A stretch of 64,000 nt of DNA from Marinobacter daqiaonensis (GCF_900115285.1 NZ_FOYW01000001.1:1621859-1685858); one strand, 5' to 3'. Positions 7,221 to 16,921 are shown, counted from the first letter of the stretch. The notes: generated from the letters alone by a model not told the origin. Numbers and translations are program-made.

Positions 7221-8804
7221 TCAGACTGCTCCCTGCTTTAACATCTGCCCCATCTTCTCGGACTGCCTCAGTGCCAGGGCGACGATTGTCAGAGTCGGGT
7301 TTTCCGCCGCCGAAGTCGTGAACTGGCTGCCGTCAGAAATAAACAGGTTCGGGATATCATGGGTCTGGCCAGTGCCATTGCAGACCCCATCCTCGGCCTT
7401 CTGGCTCATCCGGCAAGAGCCGAGGTTGTGAGTGGACGGGTATGGCGGGGTACGGATAGTCTCCAGAGCACCCACAGCCCCGTATATGGCTTCGCCCCTC
7501 TCGAAAGCATGCTCGCGCATGGCAATGTCGTTTGGATGGTCGTCGTAATGCACGTTGGCAACCGGCATGCCATAGGCGTCCTTGACCTCCGTATTGAGCG
7601 AAATGCGGTTGGATTCACGAGGCATATCCTCGCCTACAAGCCACATCCCCGCCATATTGTCATATTGGTCCATTGCCCGCGTGAAGTCCTTTCCCCAGGC
7701 TCCAGGGTTGAGAAACGCAGCCATGAACGGCAGTCCGAGTGAGAGAGTTTCCATTTCATAGCCGCCCACGAATCCACGGGAGGGATCATGATGGGCCTCG
7801 TCCGAGATGATTCCGGCCATGGTAGTACCACGATACATGTGAACCGGCTTGTCGAAGGTGGCGTACACCGAGCCCGTCATGTGTCGCATGTAGTTTCTTC
7901 CCACCTGGCCTGAGCTGTTGGCCAGACCATCGGGGAACATCGAAGAAGCGGAGTTCAGCAGAAGCCGCGGAGTCTCGATGGAGTTCCCCGCAGCAGCCAC
8001 AACACGAGCTTTTTGACGCTGCTCTTTGCCATTTTTATCAAAGTAGACAACGGCATTCACCCGACCTTTCTTGTCGTGTTCAATCCGGGCCACGTGGGAC
8101 TCGGGCCGGATCTCGAGATGCCCCGTAGCAATACCCTCAGGTAGTTCGGAATAGAGTGTTGACCACTTGGCTCCGAAGCGACACCCCTGAAAGCAGAAAC
8201 CACGCTGCTGGCAGGCCAGTCGACCGTTCCGGGGCTGACTGTTGATGGCCATGTGGCCGGTGTTACAGTTGTAGCCCAGCTTCTTTGCGCCCGCGTACAT
8301 CACTTTGAAGTTATTGTTGCCGGGCAATCCGCCAATGCCGTTCGTCCGGGTAACACCCATCCGGTCTTCGGCAACTGCATAGTAGGGGGCCAGCTCGTCA
8401 TAACCGACGGGCCAGTCAAGCAGGTTGGCGTCTTTGACCGGGCCGTAGTGGGTCAGCGCCTGGAACTCATGAGGTTGGAACCGCAGACTCGCGCCCGCCC
8501 AATGAATGGTGGTACCACCCACTGCTTTTACAATCCAGGCCGGAAGCCCGGCAAAGTCCGTAGCCAGGCGAAAGCTGCCTGAAGTTGTTCTGGGGTCGAG
8601 CCAGGCGAGTTGGGAAAATGACGCCCACTCGTCTGCCAGAAAGTCGGCCGTGGTGTGTAGTGCACCCGCCTCCAGAACCACAGTGTTGATACCCTGTCGG
8701 GCAAGGCCGTTGGCCAGGGTGCCGCCGCCGGCACCGGATCCGATGACCACTACAACGTCGTCGTCATCATGGGAGAAGGTTGCCTGTTTTTCAGTCAATG
8801 ACAT
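7221..8804 (-). CDS. GMC-family FAD oxidoreductase, large subunit of a gluconate 2-dehydrogenase-like enzyme
   Basis: This 527-residue flavoprotein begins with the FAD-binding GSGAGGG motif (residues about 22-28) and has the second GMC region GGTTIHWAG near 95-103. The C-terminal catalytic part contains THNLGSCRM and SDGSQFTTSAAENPTLT. Three clustered cysteines (CQQRGFCFQGC, about 200-210) resemble the iron-sulfur site of three-subunit FAD glucose or gluconate dehydrogenases. It oxidises an alcohol or sugar; the substrate is unknown. The subunit-3-like Tat protein lies just upstream (53-base gap), so it would be carried out of the cell by that partner, having no signal of its own. No cytochrome c subunit gene follows, so the electron acceptor is unclear. 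Confidence 0.9.
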   Translation of the reverse strand: MSLTEKQATFSHDDDDVVVVIGSGAGGGTLANGLARQGINTVVLEAGALHTTADFLADEWASFSQLAWLDPRTTSGSFRLATDFAGLPAWIVKAVGGTTIHWAGASLRFQPHEFQALTHYGPVKDANLLDWPVGYDELAPYYAVAEDRMGVTRTNGIGGLPGNNNFKVMYAGAKKLGYNCNTGHMAINSQPRNGRLACQQRGFCFQGCRFGAKWSTLYSELPEGIATGHLEIRPESHVARIEHDKKGRVNAVVYFDKNGKEQRQKARVVAAAGNSIETPRLLLNSASSMFPDGLANSSGQVGRNYMRHMTGSVYATFDKPVHMYRGTTMAGIISDEAHHDPSRGFVGGYEMETLSLGLPFMAAFLNPGAWGKDFTRAMDQYDNMAGMWLVGEDMPRESNRISLNTEVKDAYGMPVANVHYDDHPNDIAMREHAFERGEAIYGAVGALETIRTPPYPSTHNLGSCRMSQKAEDGVCNGTGQTHDIPNLFISDGSQFTTSAAENPTLTIVALALRQSEKMGQMLKQGAV

Positions 8805-8857
8805 GGGATTTCTCCAGACTGTTTTTTATAGGAATTATCAAATGGAGCAATTTAGAA

Positions 8858-9403
8858 TCAGCCTGGTAAGCGTGGCTTGATTCCGCTGTCTGCCGGCGCA
8901 GGGTCTGGCAACCACTCAAGATCGTTAAAACCGGCATAGAGGTAACCACCATCACCCTTGGCACCCTCATAGCCGAAGTGTGCGAAGGCCAGTTCATTGT
9001 TATAAAGTGAGACCACCGCAGTGCTACGGATGGTTTCGAAGAACTGGGTACCGGCAATTGCCTCGACATGGCGGAATTGTTCCTCAGAGTCTAAAGCAAG
9101 CCAGTCACCACCAGCCCGCCGGTTGAGGTCCTTCAAGCCAGTGTCCATTAGTGAATGCGTAGCCGGGTTTTTGTCGAGATCTCTGACCACAAACGCATAG
9201 ACCGCGTCTTCAAGAGTCTCGTGTGGAAAGATGTGCCGGGTAAGTTTGAGGAGTGTCTCGGCCTCGGTCGTGGTGAGCATTTGCAGCGGCAACGACCAGG
9301 CTCTCGATGGAGCGAGTAACGCAATGGCTCCATTGCTGAATGCCAGGGCTCCGATCAGGGCGTTACGGCTGTTTCTGAGAAAGTTTCTGCGGGATAATGA
9401 CAT
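8858..9403 (-). CDS. Tat-exported gluconate 2-dehydrogenase subunit 3-like protein
   Basis: This 181-residue protein starts with a twin-arginine signal (SRRNFLRNSRNALIGALAF) and ends its signal near residue 37. The mature part (LTTTEAETLLKLTRHIFPH...) matches the small subunit of gluconate or sorbitol dehydrogenases, which chaperones and exports the GMC flavoprotein. It has a GGGGAG ribosome site and precedes the GMC gene in the same operon. The operon faces the divergent LysR gene across 207 bases, so LysR control is plausible. Physiological substrate not deducible. Confidence 0.87.
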   Translation of the reverse strand: MSLSRRNFLRNSRNALIGALAFSNGAIALLAPSRAWSLPLQMLTTTEAETLLKLTRHIFPHETLEDAVYAFVVRDLDKNPATHSLMDTGLKDLNRRAGGDWLALDSEEQFRHVEAIAGTQFFETIRSTAVVSLYNNELAFAHFGYEGAKGDGGYLYAGFNDLEWLPDPAPADSGIKPRLPG

Positions 9404-9610
9404 GGTGACTCCCCCAAAAGGCGTACGACCTCCTAATGTTCAGCAGTTCGGCGCCTTCATCTTGTTGTTGTGGTTTTATTGCGCTTTCGGCAAGTAGAGT
9501 CAGGGTAATCAGGCAGAAGCCTGCCTGGTAGGAAAAATTCTGGCTTTCTAAATTCCGGAAAATGGAACAATGTCGTCTATGCTGACGAGACCGTGCCCCC
9601 GGAGAGATCC

Positions 9611-10522
9611 ATGTACGATCGCTTTCGCCTGCTCAAGATCTTTGTTACCACAGCCCATTCCGAAAGTTTCCGGGATGCCGCTTTCCAGTTGGGAACCTCG
9701 CCCCAGACCATCAGCCGGGCCGTGAAAGAGCTCGAGGACCAATTGGGAGAGCTGCTTTTCCATCGAAGTACGCGACAGATCCAGATCACGAAATTTGGCG
9801 AGCAGTTTCTGAGTGAATCCAGCAGCCTGATGGCTGAGCTGGAGCTTTTATTCGAACAATCGGACACGTCGGACAATCAGCGATATGCAGGGCGGGTCGG
9901 AATTACAGCACCCCACTCAGTGGGCAGGAGGCACATTCTCCCTTTGCTGGAACCGTTGATCAGGGCCGCGCCCGAGTGCCTGATCGACCTGCGTCTTGAA
10001 GATGAGGTGACCGACACTGTCGGAGCACAGATCGATATAGGAATCCGGGTTGGAGCCCTCCTCGACAATCGGTTTGTCGCCCGGGAGGCGGCAAAGGTCC
10101 CTCTTATGGTGGTGGCAACTCCAAAACTGATCGCTAGGGTTGGGGAGCCTAAGCGAATTTCGGACTTGATGACACGCCCTGTTTCCGGACGGATCGACCG
10201 TAACTCTGGCCGGGTCTGGCCGTGGCGATTCAATGGCTTCACCCATACGCCACACGCTCCAAGGTTTTTATCGGACGATCCTGAGGCCGAGCTGCAGGCG
10301 GTAATGAATGGCTGGGTATTTGGACAGATTGCAGCGTTCCTTGTCATTCCCTATATCCGCGAAGGCTTGCTTGTGCCCGTCCTGAGGGAATTTGAACCCC
10401 CACCACTCTCGCTTTTCGTTTACAGGCCACAGCGGGGACCGGTGCCACCCAGGGTCAGGCGAGTCTTCGACACGCTGTCAGAGAGCTTTGCCGATGAAGA
10501 GCAGTTCCCCTCCCTGCTTTAA
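9611..10522 (+). CDS. LysR-type transcriptional regulator
   Basis: This is a 303-residue regulator. The N-terminal winged HTH (residues about 5-62) contains the typical SFRDAAFQLGTSPQTISRAVKELEDQLGELL pattern (shown in part), and the rest is a LysR substrate-binding domain that senses a small ligand. I placed the start at ATG 9611, which has GGAGAG 5 bases upstream; an earlier in-frame GTG at 9593 lacks a ribosome site. It is divergent from the GMC/subunit-3 operon, and LysR proteins usually control their divergent neighbour (family knowledge), so that operon is the likely target. Confidence 0.92.
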   Translation: MYDRFRLLKIFVTTAHSESFRDAAFQLGTSPQTISRAVKELEDQLGELLFHRSTRQIQITKFGEQFLSESSSLMAELELLFEQSDTSDNQRYAGRVGITAPHSVGRRHILPLLEPLIRAAPECLIDLRLEDEVTDTVGAQIDIGIRVGALLDNRFVAREAAKVPLMVVATPKLIARVGEPKRISDLMTRPVSGRIDRNSGRVWPWRFNGFTHTPHAPRFLSDDPEAELQAVMNGWVFGQIAAFLVIPYIREGLLVPVLREFEPPPLSLFVYRPQRGPVPPRVRRVFDTLSESFADEEQFPSLL

Positions 10523-10617
10523 GCCGATGAAGACCTCATGTAGCCTTTGGGCTCAAGAGAATTGCATAGACAAATGCGCGTTCGCGGTTACCAGCAGGTA
10601 TGAGTCGTCGATGGAGG

Positions 10618-11142
10618 CTATGCCTTGTTCTGCAAATAGCACTCAAGATCGGCCAGGCCTAGCGGATAACTGAACCAGTAACCCTCTGCGAGCTGGCAGG
10701 ACTGTCGCCGCAAAAACTCTAGTTGCTCGGCGGTTTCTATACCCTCCCCCACAACCCGGAGGTCCAGCATCCGGGCCAGCCCGACCAATGCCGAAACAAT
10801 AGTGGCCGCTTCCGTCGTGGTTGGCGCGGCCTGGATGAACTGGCGGTCGATCTTGATCGCATTGACCGGCAACGAACTGAGATAGACCAGGGAGCCATAG
10901 CCGGTACCGAAATCATCGATTGAAATGTGGACACCAAGTTCGGCAACGTCGTGAAGCGCGAGATGCGGGAGGTCGTCCTCGCGAGCCTGCCTGCGCTGAA
11001 TTTCCTGCAAAAGCCTTTCTGGAAAGCATCGGTAACGATATCCAGCGACCTCTGCAATCTGCAATCCAGCTAATCTTCGCCTGACGGCGAACCCTATGCT
11101 GCCCTTGCCTGCTACCGGTGGTTCGATTTCCTCTCCGGTCAC
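10618..11142 (-). pseudogene. Truncated EAL (c-di-GMP phosphodiesterase) domain remnant
   Basis: The frame encodes the C-terminal half of an EAL domain: ISIDDFGTGYGSLVYL, then INAIKID-like VNAIKIDRQFI, GEGIET and EGYWFSYPL. The first half of the domain, including the EAL signature and its metal ligands, is missing. The upstream 60-70 codons do not look like EAL and overlap the 3' end of the persulfide dioxygenase gene by 4 bases. I read it as a deletion remnant with no catalytic function. It has no clear ribosome site. The open frame may be decay in progress. Confidence 0.7.
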
Positions 11143-11888
11143 CCTTGAGGGGTACGGGCCATTTGCTCACAATAATGATGCAATCTTTCAGGTAGATCCG
11201 TCGGACATACACCACACTGTTTATTCCCCGGAACCGCATAGTCGATGAATTTGGGATACGCGAGATCGAGCCTGTCCATGATCTCCCGAAACTCCTCAAG
11301 GCTTTTTCCCTGACCCAATCGGATATTGCGATCCTTCTCCTGACCAATTTTCGAAATGCGCCGTTGCTTGTAATCATGGGCCGGATAGACCAGATAGTCC
11401 TCCGGTAGGGTGAAAAGCTTTTCAGTTACGGACCGATAGAGGGCATCAGTACTGCCGTTCTGAAAATCCGTTCTGCCGCAACCTTCGATCAGGAGAGCGT
11501 CGCCCGTAAAAATACGGTCGTCCAGGCGGTAGGCGAAATGGCCGTCGGTATGGCCCGGCGTATGAATAGGCTGCAGGCTGAGCCGGCCTACCTGCAACGG
11601 TTTCCCCTCTTCAACTCCCAGGTCCGTGCAGGGCAGGCAGTCCATGGCGGGTGCCGCGATTTTGCTGCCCGTTTTCTGTTTCAGCTCTCGGGCGGAGGTG
11701 ATGTGATCGGCGTGGATGTGGGTGTCCAGAGTGTATTCCAGCTTAAGCCCCAGCCTGGCCAGCTCTGCAAGGTCACGCTCGATCGAGTTGACGACCGGAT
11801 CGATCAGGACCGCTCGCCCGGTTTCCTCGCAGCCCAACAGATAGGTGTAAGTGCTGGATACGGGTTCAAACAGCTGTCGAAAAATCAT
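11139..11888 (-). CDS. Persulfide (sulfur) dioxygenase, ETHE1-like metallo-beta-lactamase fold
   Basis: This 249-residue enzyme oxidises glutathione persulfide to sulfite in sulfide detoxification. The metallo-beta-lactamase motif THIHADH (residues about 56-62), the PGHTDG segment and GDALLIEGCGRTDFQ give the iron ligands and are diagnostic of the ETHE1/sulfur dioxygenase branch rather than glyoxalase II. Ribosome site AGGGAG lies 7 bases before ATG 11888. No rhodanese or sulfide:quinone reductase gene is adjacent, so it appears to be a single-gene unit. Family assignment is secure; it could be a type II (shorter) persulfide dioxygenase. Confidence 0.93.
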   Translation of the reverse strand: MIFRQLFEPVSSTYTYLLGCEETGRAVLIDPVVNSIERDLAELARLGLKLEYTLDTHIHADHITSARELKQKTGSKIAAPAMDCLPCTDLGVEEGKPLQVGRLSLQPIHTPGHTDGHFAYRLDDRIFTGDALLIEGCGRTDFQNGSTDALYRSVTEKLFTLPEDYLVYPAHDYKQRRISKIGQEKDRNIRLGQGKSLEEFREIMDRLDLAYPKFIDYAVPGNKQCGVCPTDLPERLHHYCEQMARTPQG

Positions 11889-11954
11889 CGGCTACTCCCT
11901 GTCGGCGTGTGTTTCTCCTCAAACTCTAGCCTAATTTCCGGGACAACCCCCAAC

Positions 11955-14435
11955 TCAAACTTCAGGTGAAACGGTCTCCCCAGCCATCACCGCCACCCGG
12001 TTACGGCCATTCGCTTTGGCATGGTACAGAGCCTGATCCGCCTCTTTCATCACTTCAGTAATATCCATCTCCGTCTTCAGGGTTGCAACACCAACACTGA
12101 CCGTAAAGATGATCACGTCGCCATCATGCGTGACGCTGGCATGCTCCACGGCCTGTCGAAGGCGCTCGGCAAGTATCTTCGCACCGTCCCCTGTGGTGTA
12201 AGGAAGAACAGCAACGAATTCCTCCCCACCCAGACGGCCGAAGATATCCCCGGTCCGACAGGTTTCACGAATAATCCCGGCGAGTCGCCGCAGCACCTCA
12301 TCGCCGCCGGCATGTCCGAAAGTGTCGTTGACCTTCTTGAAGTGGTCACAGTCGATCATCAGCAGCGAGAGCGGGTGATGATGGCGGCGGGCGTTGGCAA
12401 TGTGGCTCTCCGCCTGTTCGATTACGGCGCGCCGGTTATTCAGGCCCGTCAACTGATCCGTGTTGGCCGCAGTCTTGAGTGCGGCCTCAGCCTGCTTGAG
12501 TTCCGTGACCGACTCATGACTGACCACCACTCGACCGCTACCATCGCTCATTGGCAGCACCTTCATCCGGTACCAGCGCTCGCCACCCGGGCCAGGGCAG
12601 GGATAGACGTGTTCGAACTCCTTACTGGTTCCGGTGATCACCGCGGACAGGCCCTCAGCGACCAGGTCCGCACCTTCGGCATGGTCGCCTTCGGCACCCT
12701 GGCAGGTACTGAGGTAGTTCTGTCCGATATGGCTGGTCGAGTCGCTGGCACCATTTTCCTGGCCAAACCGGCGCCACGCGGCATTTACACTGATAATCTC
12801 CCCCGTGGGAGATACGATCGCAATCGCCGGCGAAACGGAATCCAGCACCCCCTGGGCAAATCGCTGACTCTGACGGACCCGGTCATAGGACAACGCTGTT
12901 CGCTCCAGCGCCCGCAACTGAACGAGCATCATCGTCGCCATCAATGCAAGGACCAACGCCAACACCCCCGTCGACTGCACAAATCGGCGCTCGAAAGGCA
13001 TGATCACACTGTTCATTCCCATCACGGTATTGATCACGAAAGGAAGACTGTCAGAGGCGAGATAGTAGGCAAGCTTCTGCTCGCCATCATAAGGTGAGTA
13101 CCCCACGAAAGTTCCCGCAGGGCTCTGGTGGATGAGGCTGGTGTAGATGGGATGCCGGGTGAGATCCTGTTCGGCAATATCCGGCAGCAATGGCGCCCGC
13201 ATCAGGAGCTCGCCGTCACGCCGGAACAATCCGACCGCCGCCCCCGGGCCCAGGTCGAGTGACCGGTAGAACGCCTGGAAATAGCCGATCTCCAGCGATG
13301 CGAGCACCACCCCTGCGAAGTTCCCATCACTATCATCGAGACGACGGCTATAGGTGAATATGGGCTTGCCGGATGTACCTGCGGCCACCAGTTCACCCAG
13401 ATGCCGCGTTGCACCGGCTTTATGGGCCTCAAAGTAGTCGCGGTGGCTGTAATTGCCGCCAGGTGGCGGAAACTGACGGCTGAACAGGCGGAAGTCGCCC
13501 TGGGCGTCAAGGATTATCAGGGCACTGACCTGAGGGAGCGATTCGGCGGTTGCCCTGAGGTTTCGCCACTCCTCTCGGGACTCAGTGATCGAACCAAGGC
13601 CACTGGTCCTGGCTTGCCTCGCAACCTCACCGAAAACCAGGTCGATGGGATCGAAACTCCGGTAGACATGCTCCTCGAGTACGCGGGAAAGGTTCGCCGC
13701 CAGCTGCTCGGCATCCTTCCGGACCGCCACGCTTTCCTCATGGTTGAAGTGGGCCCATCCCAGTATGCAGATCACGACCATGAGACCGTACGAGCCAAGG
13801 ACCAGGCCGGGAGCCTTGCCTGGAGGTTTTTTGAGCCTGTGAACGAGGTGGCCAAGCAACGCCAGGGCAAGGAGCGCCTGAAGAGCCGCACTCTGTGGAG
13901 GCATGGAAAGCAGCAGCACGCGGCCCGAGGGGTCCTGGAACCAGTAGGCATAAACCACGAGCTTGTAAATGCAGACCAGAAGGGCGCACAGCGCCGCCAC
14001 ACCTGTCGCTACCACCTGCAACTGGCGGGTGGCGCGAAGGCTCAGCATGCCGACGGCCAACAGCAGGAAGGTGGCAGCTGACGGCAATGATAACGGCGCG
14101 GCATCCAGCGGGAGCCCTTTCGGAAACCCACCGACCAAGCCCCACAAGGCGAGGACCAGGACAACGGTTCCTGCAGCGGGCGATAACCACCGCCACTGAC
14201 CGGACATGAACACCGTCGCCGTCGATATTCCACCGAAGAGCAGAGCAAAGCCTCCGATGGCCCCCACATCCGAACGGTCGGGCAGCGGTACGGGCAGGAT
14301 CGGTATGGAACCCCACCACCCGAGTACAATCAGCAAGCCTCCGGCCGCGGCAACGAGGGAAAGAATGACCGCCAGGCGGAATGCGAGTTGCCGGATTTTC
14401 GGAGCAGGAGACATGGGCAGGGCTACGGGAATCAC
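11955..14435 (-). CDS. Membrane diguanylate cyclase with periplasmic sensor, PAS and GGDEF domains
   Basis: This 826-residue protein makes cyclic di-GMP from GTP. About seven hydrophobic helices occupy residues 15-235. A periplasmic dCache-like sensor domain (about 245-500) follows and ends in another membrane helix near 500-520. A PAS domain lies at about 540-660 and GGDEF at about 670-820. The active-site loop reads GGEEF (residues near 733) and is preceded by RTGD five residues earlier, which is the allosteric inhibitory I-site. It should therefore be an active, product-inhibited cyclase. The start is uncertain: GTG at 14435 and ATG at 14414 both lack a clear ribosome site. Confidence 0.93.
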   Translation of the reverse strand: MIPVALPMSPAPKIRQLAFRLAVILSLVAAAGGLLIVLGWWGSIPILPVPLPDRSDVGAIGGFALLFGGISTATVFMSGQWRWLSPAAGTVVLVLALWGLVGGFPKGLPLDAAPLSLPSAATFLLLAVGMLSLRATRQLQVVATGVAALCALLVCIYKLVVYAYWFQDPSGRVLLLSMPPQSAALQALLALALLGHLVHRLKKPPGKAPGLVLGSYGLMVVICILGWAHFNHEESVAVRKDAEQLAANLSRVLEEHVYRSFDPIDLVFGEVARQARTSGLGSITESREEWRNLRATAESLPQVSALIILDAQGDFRLFSRQFPPPGGNYSHRDYFEAHKAGATRHLGELVAAGTSGKPIFTYSRRLDDSDGNFAGVVLASLEIGYFQAFYRSLDLGPGAAVGLFRRDGELLMRAPLLPDIAEQDLTRHPIYTSLIHQSPAGTFVGYSPYDGEQKLAYYLASDSLPFVINTVMGMNSVIMPFERRFVQSTGVLALVLALMATMMLVQLRALERTALSYDRVRQSQRFAQGVLDSVSPAIAIVSPTGEIISVNAAWRRFGQENGASDSTSHIGQNYLSTCQGAEGDHAEGADLVAEGLSAVITGTSKEFEHVYPCPGPGGERWYRMKVLPMSDGSGRVVVSHESVTELKQAEAALKTAANTDQLTGLNNRRAVIEQAESHIANARRHHHPLSLLMIDCDHFKKVNDTFGHAGGDEVLRRLAGIIRETCRTGDIFGRLGGEEFVAVLPYTTGDGAKILAERLRQAVEHASVTHDGDVIIFTVSVGVATLKTEMDITEVMKEADQALYHAKANGRNRVAVMAGETVSPEV

Positions 14436-14586
14436 AGAGCTATTGGGATGGGCGTTTCAGACACACGATCCATGCGGGCCGTGGGCAAAAATTGGCAACG
14501 TCCCTGAAGCGACGCGGGAGTCTATACAAGACTGTTCCGAGCTACAAGCCTCAGGGAAGTAAAGAAAGGATGATGGCGATGCGTGA

Positions 14587-15789
14587 TCAGAGCTCCCGGG
14601 CTGGCCGCAAAGCCTCCCGGTCAACAGCACCAGGTGCCCCCACCGCCAGAACCACCGCCCCCAGTATACAACCGGCCATGATCAGCACGATGGGGAGCAG
14701 GGCATCGCCGGCGTAAATGGCCGACAGGGCACTGACAATACCGGCAACAGTAAACTGTGTAGCGCCCAGCAGCGCCGAGGCTGTTCCGCCGAGATCGGGA
14801 AAGTACTCCAGGGCATTGGCCATGTTGTTGGGAATGATGGCCCCCATGCAACCAACGGCCAGAATAATACAGCCGGCAACCACCCAGTAGGGCGCCGCCA
14901 GCGCCGCACTTGCCAACAGCGCGAGCATGGCAGCGAACTGCACCATGACGCCGATCCGCAACAGCACCACGGACTGGATTCTGAGCAACAGCCGCCGGTT
15001 GAGCACGTTCAGCAGGGCCATCATGCCGACGTTGGCGGCGAACAGAGCTGAAAAGTGGGCGCTGGAAAGACCGAACCACTCCTGATAGATGAACGAGGCA
15101 TGGGTAATGAATACCAGCATGGCGCTGAAACACGCCACCTGGATGCCAATAAAGCGCATGGTCGTGGCGTGCCTGAGAACCAGGCTGTAATTGGTGATCA
15201 GTGTCTTCACCGGAGTGGAGGCCGGAGTCCAGGGTGGCAAACGGCTGAAAAGCAGCAACTTCAGGACCACCCCGAGCAGCATCGCGTAGCCGGTCAGCAT
15301 CAGGAAAATGGCAGGCCAGTCCCACGTGGCCAGTAACAGAGCCCCCATGGACGGCGCCACGGCAGGGGCGATGAACATAATAAGCCCGATCAGGCCAAAC
15401 AACCGGGCGGCATCCTGGCTGCGGGTCGTATCCCGCACAATGGCCGGCACCGATACCGCGCAGAAAGCACCGCCTATGCCCTGAACCACCCGCCACAGCA
15501 ACATCTCGTCAAGGCTCGCTGCCCTTGACACCATGAAGGCAGCAGCCCCGAAAATCAGTAATCCCCCCAGCAGGATGACCTGGCGGCCATACCGGTCGGA
15601 CAGGGGCCCGCCTACCAGCTGAGCCAGACCGAGCGCCCCAACATAGGCACTCAGGGTCAGCCCGACGTCACCCATGCCAACCCCGAGATCAGCCGAAATC
15701 GCCGGAAAAGCCGGCAGGTACGCATCCAGTGCCAGTGGGCCCAGGGCGACCGTCATACCGAGCAAAAGCGCAAGCTGGAAATGGGACAA
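14587..15789 (-). CDS. Bcr/CflA family drug-resistance transporter (MFS)
   Basis: This 400-residue major facilitator has 12 membrane helices and expels small hydrophobic compounds by proton antiport. The N-terminus ALGPLALDAYLPAFPAI is the Bcr/CflA signature, and the motif GGPLSDRYGRQ between helices 2 and 3 is the MFS motif A. VPAIVRDTT follows in helix 4 as in Bcr. I place the start at TTG 15789 because AGGAGG ends 6 bases upstream; the earlier TTG at 15795 directly abuts that site. Substrate not predictable. Confidence 0.92.
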   Translation of the reverse strand: MSHFQLALLLGMTVALGPLALDAYLPAFPAISADLGVGMGDVGLTLSAYVGALGLAQLVGGPLSDRYGRQVILLGGLLIFGAAAFMVSRAASLDEMLLWRVVQGIGGAFCAVSVPAIVRDTTRSQDAARLFGLIGLIMFIAPAVAPSMGALLLATWDWPAIFLMLTGYAMLLGVVLKLLLFSRLPPWTPASTPVKTLITNYSLVLRHATTMRFIGIQVACFSAMLVFITHASFIYQEWFGLSSAHFSALFAANVGMMALLNVLNRRLLLRIQSVVLLRIGVMVQFAAMLALLASAALAAPYWVVAGCIILAVGCMGAIIPNNMANALEYFPDLGGTASALLGATQFTVAGIVSALSAIYAGDALLPIVLIMAGCILGAVVLAVGAPGAVDREALRPAREL

Positions 15790-16055
15790 GGGCAACCTCC
15801 TGAAGAAGGTAGACAGCTAACCGTATTTCAAGCCGATGCGCAACTGCGGTGAGGATGGAACATATCAGAAAGTCGAAAGTTGGCGGCCTGTCACCTACCC
15901 TGAAGAAGATGGTGTCTGAAGCCGGCGGCCGATTAACGGCTCCACCGGGCCGGAAAAGTCTGTTCAGGGAGTGGGTAGACCATCGACACGGTCGCTTCCC
16001 CTTCGAGGGCGCCGAGATTCACCCGGAATTACCTGTCGAAATAAAGGAGGAACGG

Positions 16056-16526
16056 ATGATCAGACTAACGATACTCACGAGTCTGGCTTTTATGCTCTCT
16101 GCCTGCGCCGGCATGATGCAGGAGGAAAAGTCCCTTGAAGAAGTTGAGCAACAAACGTTCACTTACGACTATCAGGTGGCGGGAGCGGACCGGCAAGAGC
16201 TGTGGCGCCGTGCCAGGAATTACTTCGATGCTACCCTCGATGACCGGCAATCCGAATTTGAGATTGAGAACCAGGAGGCAGGCACCCTGACCGGCCGGGG
16301 GCTGGCCAGCTGGCGGATTGCCAGAGAGTACTGCTCCGCCGAATACCACATCCGGTTTCAGAGTCAGGACGAAGCGGCCCGGCTGGAACTGCAACTGATC
16401 GAAGATATTACCCCTTTCCGTGAATGCTCCGGTTTCGGCTGGCCCAGCAAAGATGCGGAAGATGTCATTGTTTCCCATTTCAACGACCTGTCGGCAGGTC
16501 TTGAGGAGGCGCTCAGGGAAGACTGA
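16056..16526 (+). CDS. Small outer-membrane lipoprotein, unknown function
   Basis: This 156-residue protein starts at ATG 16056 with an excellent ribosome site (AAAGGAGG at 16043-16050), although the frame is open upstream to 15849. The signal peptide ends in the lipobox LSAC. The mature part (residues about 40-150) is a mixed alpha/beta domain with YDYQVAGADRQELWRRARNYF (shown in part) and a WPSKDAED segment, similar to DUF4468-type TBP-like-fold lipoproteins. This link is tentative. It stands alone between two genes on the opposite strand. Confidence 0.8.
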   Translation: MIRLTILTSLAFMLSACAGMMQEEKSLEEVEQQTFTYDYQVAGADRQELWRRARNYFDATLDDRQSEFEIENQEAGTLTGRGLASWRIAREYCSAEYHIRFQSQDEAARLELQLIEDITPFRECSGFGWPSKDAEDVIVSHFNDLSAGLEEALRED

Positions 16527-16621
16527 TCAGCCCTCACGCAGGGGAACACAAACGCTGCGGATGTGTCTCAGGGAAGAGGCATATTCCTGCCCTGAGAGGG
16601 CATCTTTGGCTGAGTATCGAT

Positions 16622-16921
16622 TTGACAGGCACAACTCCCCAGCAGGTTCCCACCCGTTGCTGGCACGGGCTCGACGACGGCCGCATCCAGTGTGATCTTT
16701 GCCCCCGGCACGGCAAACTGAAGGAAGGCCAGCAGGGCCTCTGCTTCGTCCGGGCCCGCCATGATGACCAGGTCGTGCTGACCACCTGGGGCCGCTCCTC
16801 GGGCTTCTGCATCGACCCGGTGGAGACGAAACCCCTGAACAACTTCCTGCCGGGCGTCATTGAGGCCCAGCCGGGGCGGTGGGGAAGAAAGCGCCGGCCA
16901 ATCGCCATCCGTGCCGCCTGA
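16622..16921 (+). pseudogene. N-terminal fragment of AmmeMemoRadiSam radical SAM enzyme
   Basis: From a TTG at 16622 the frame encodes PTRCWHGLDDGRIQCDLCP, KLKEGQQGLCFVRARHDDQV and YGRSSGFCIDPIEKKPLN-like SSGFCIDPVETKPLNNFLPG, which is the conserved N-terminal region of the AmrS-type radical SAM protein. Homology stops at about 16856, after FLPG. The CxxxCxxC cluster motif and the rest of the roughly 350-residue enzyme are absent, and unrelated codons run to a stop at 16921. It is a truncated relic next to the 3' end of the SSS gene. The frames on the other strand here are shadows. Confidence 0.75.

Noticed and set aside
12021..13097. 358-residue plus-strand frame
   Set aside because: Antisense to the GGDEF/PAS region of the diguanylate cyclase with no recognisable protein features.
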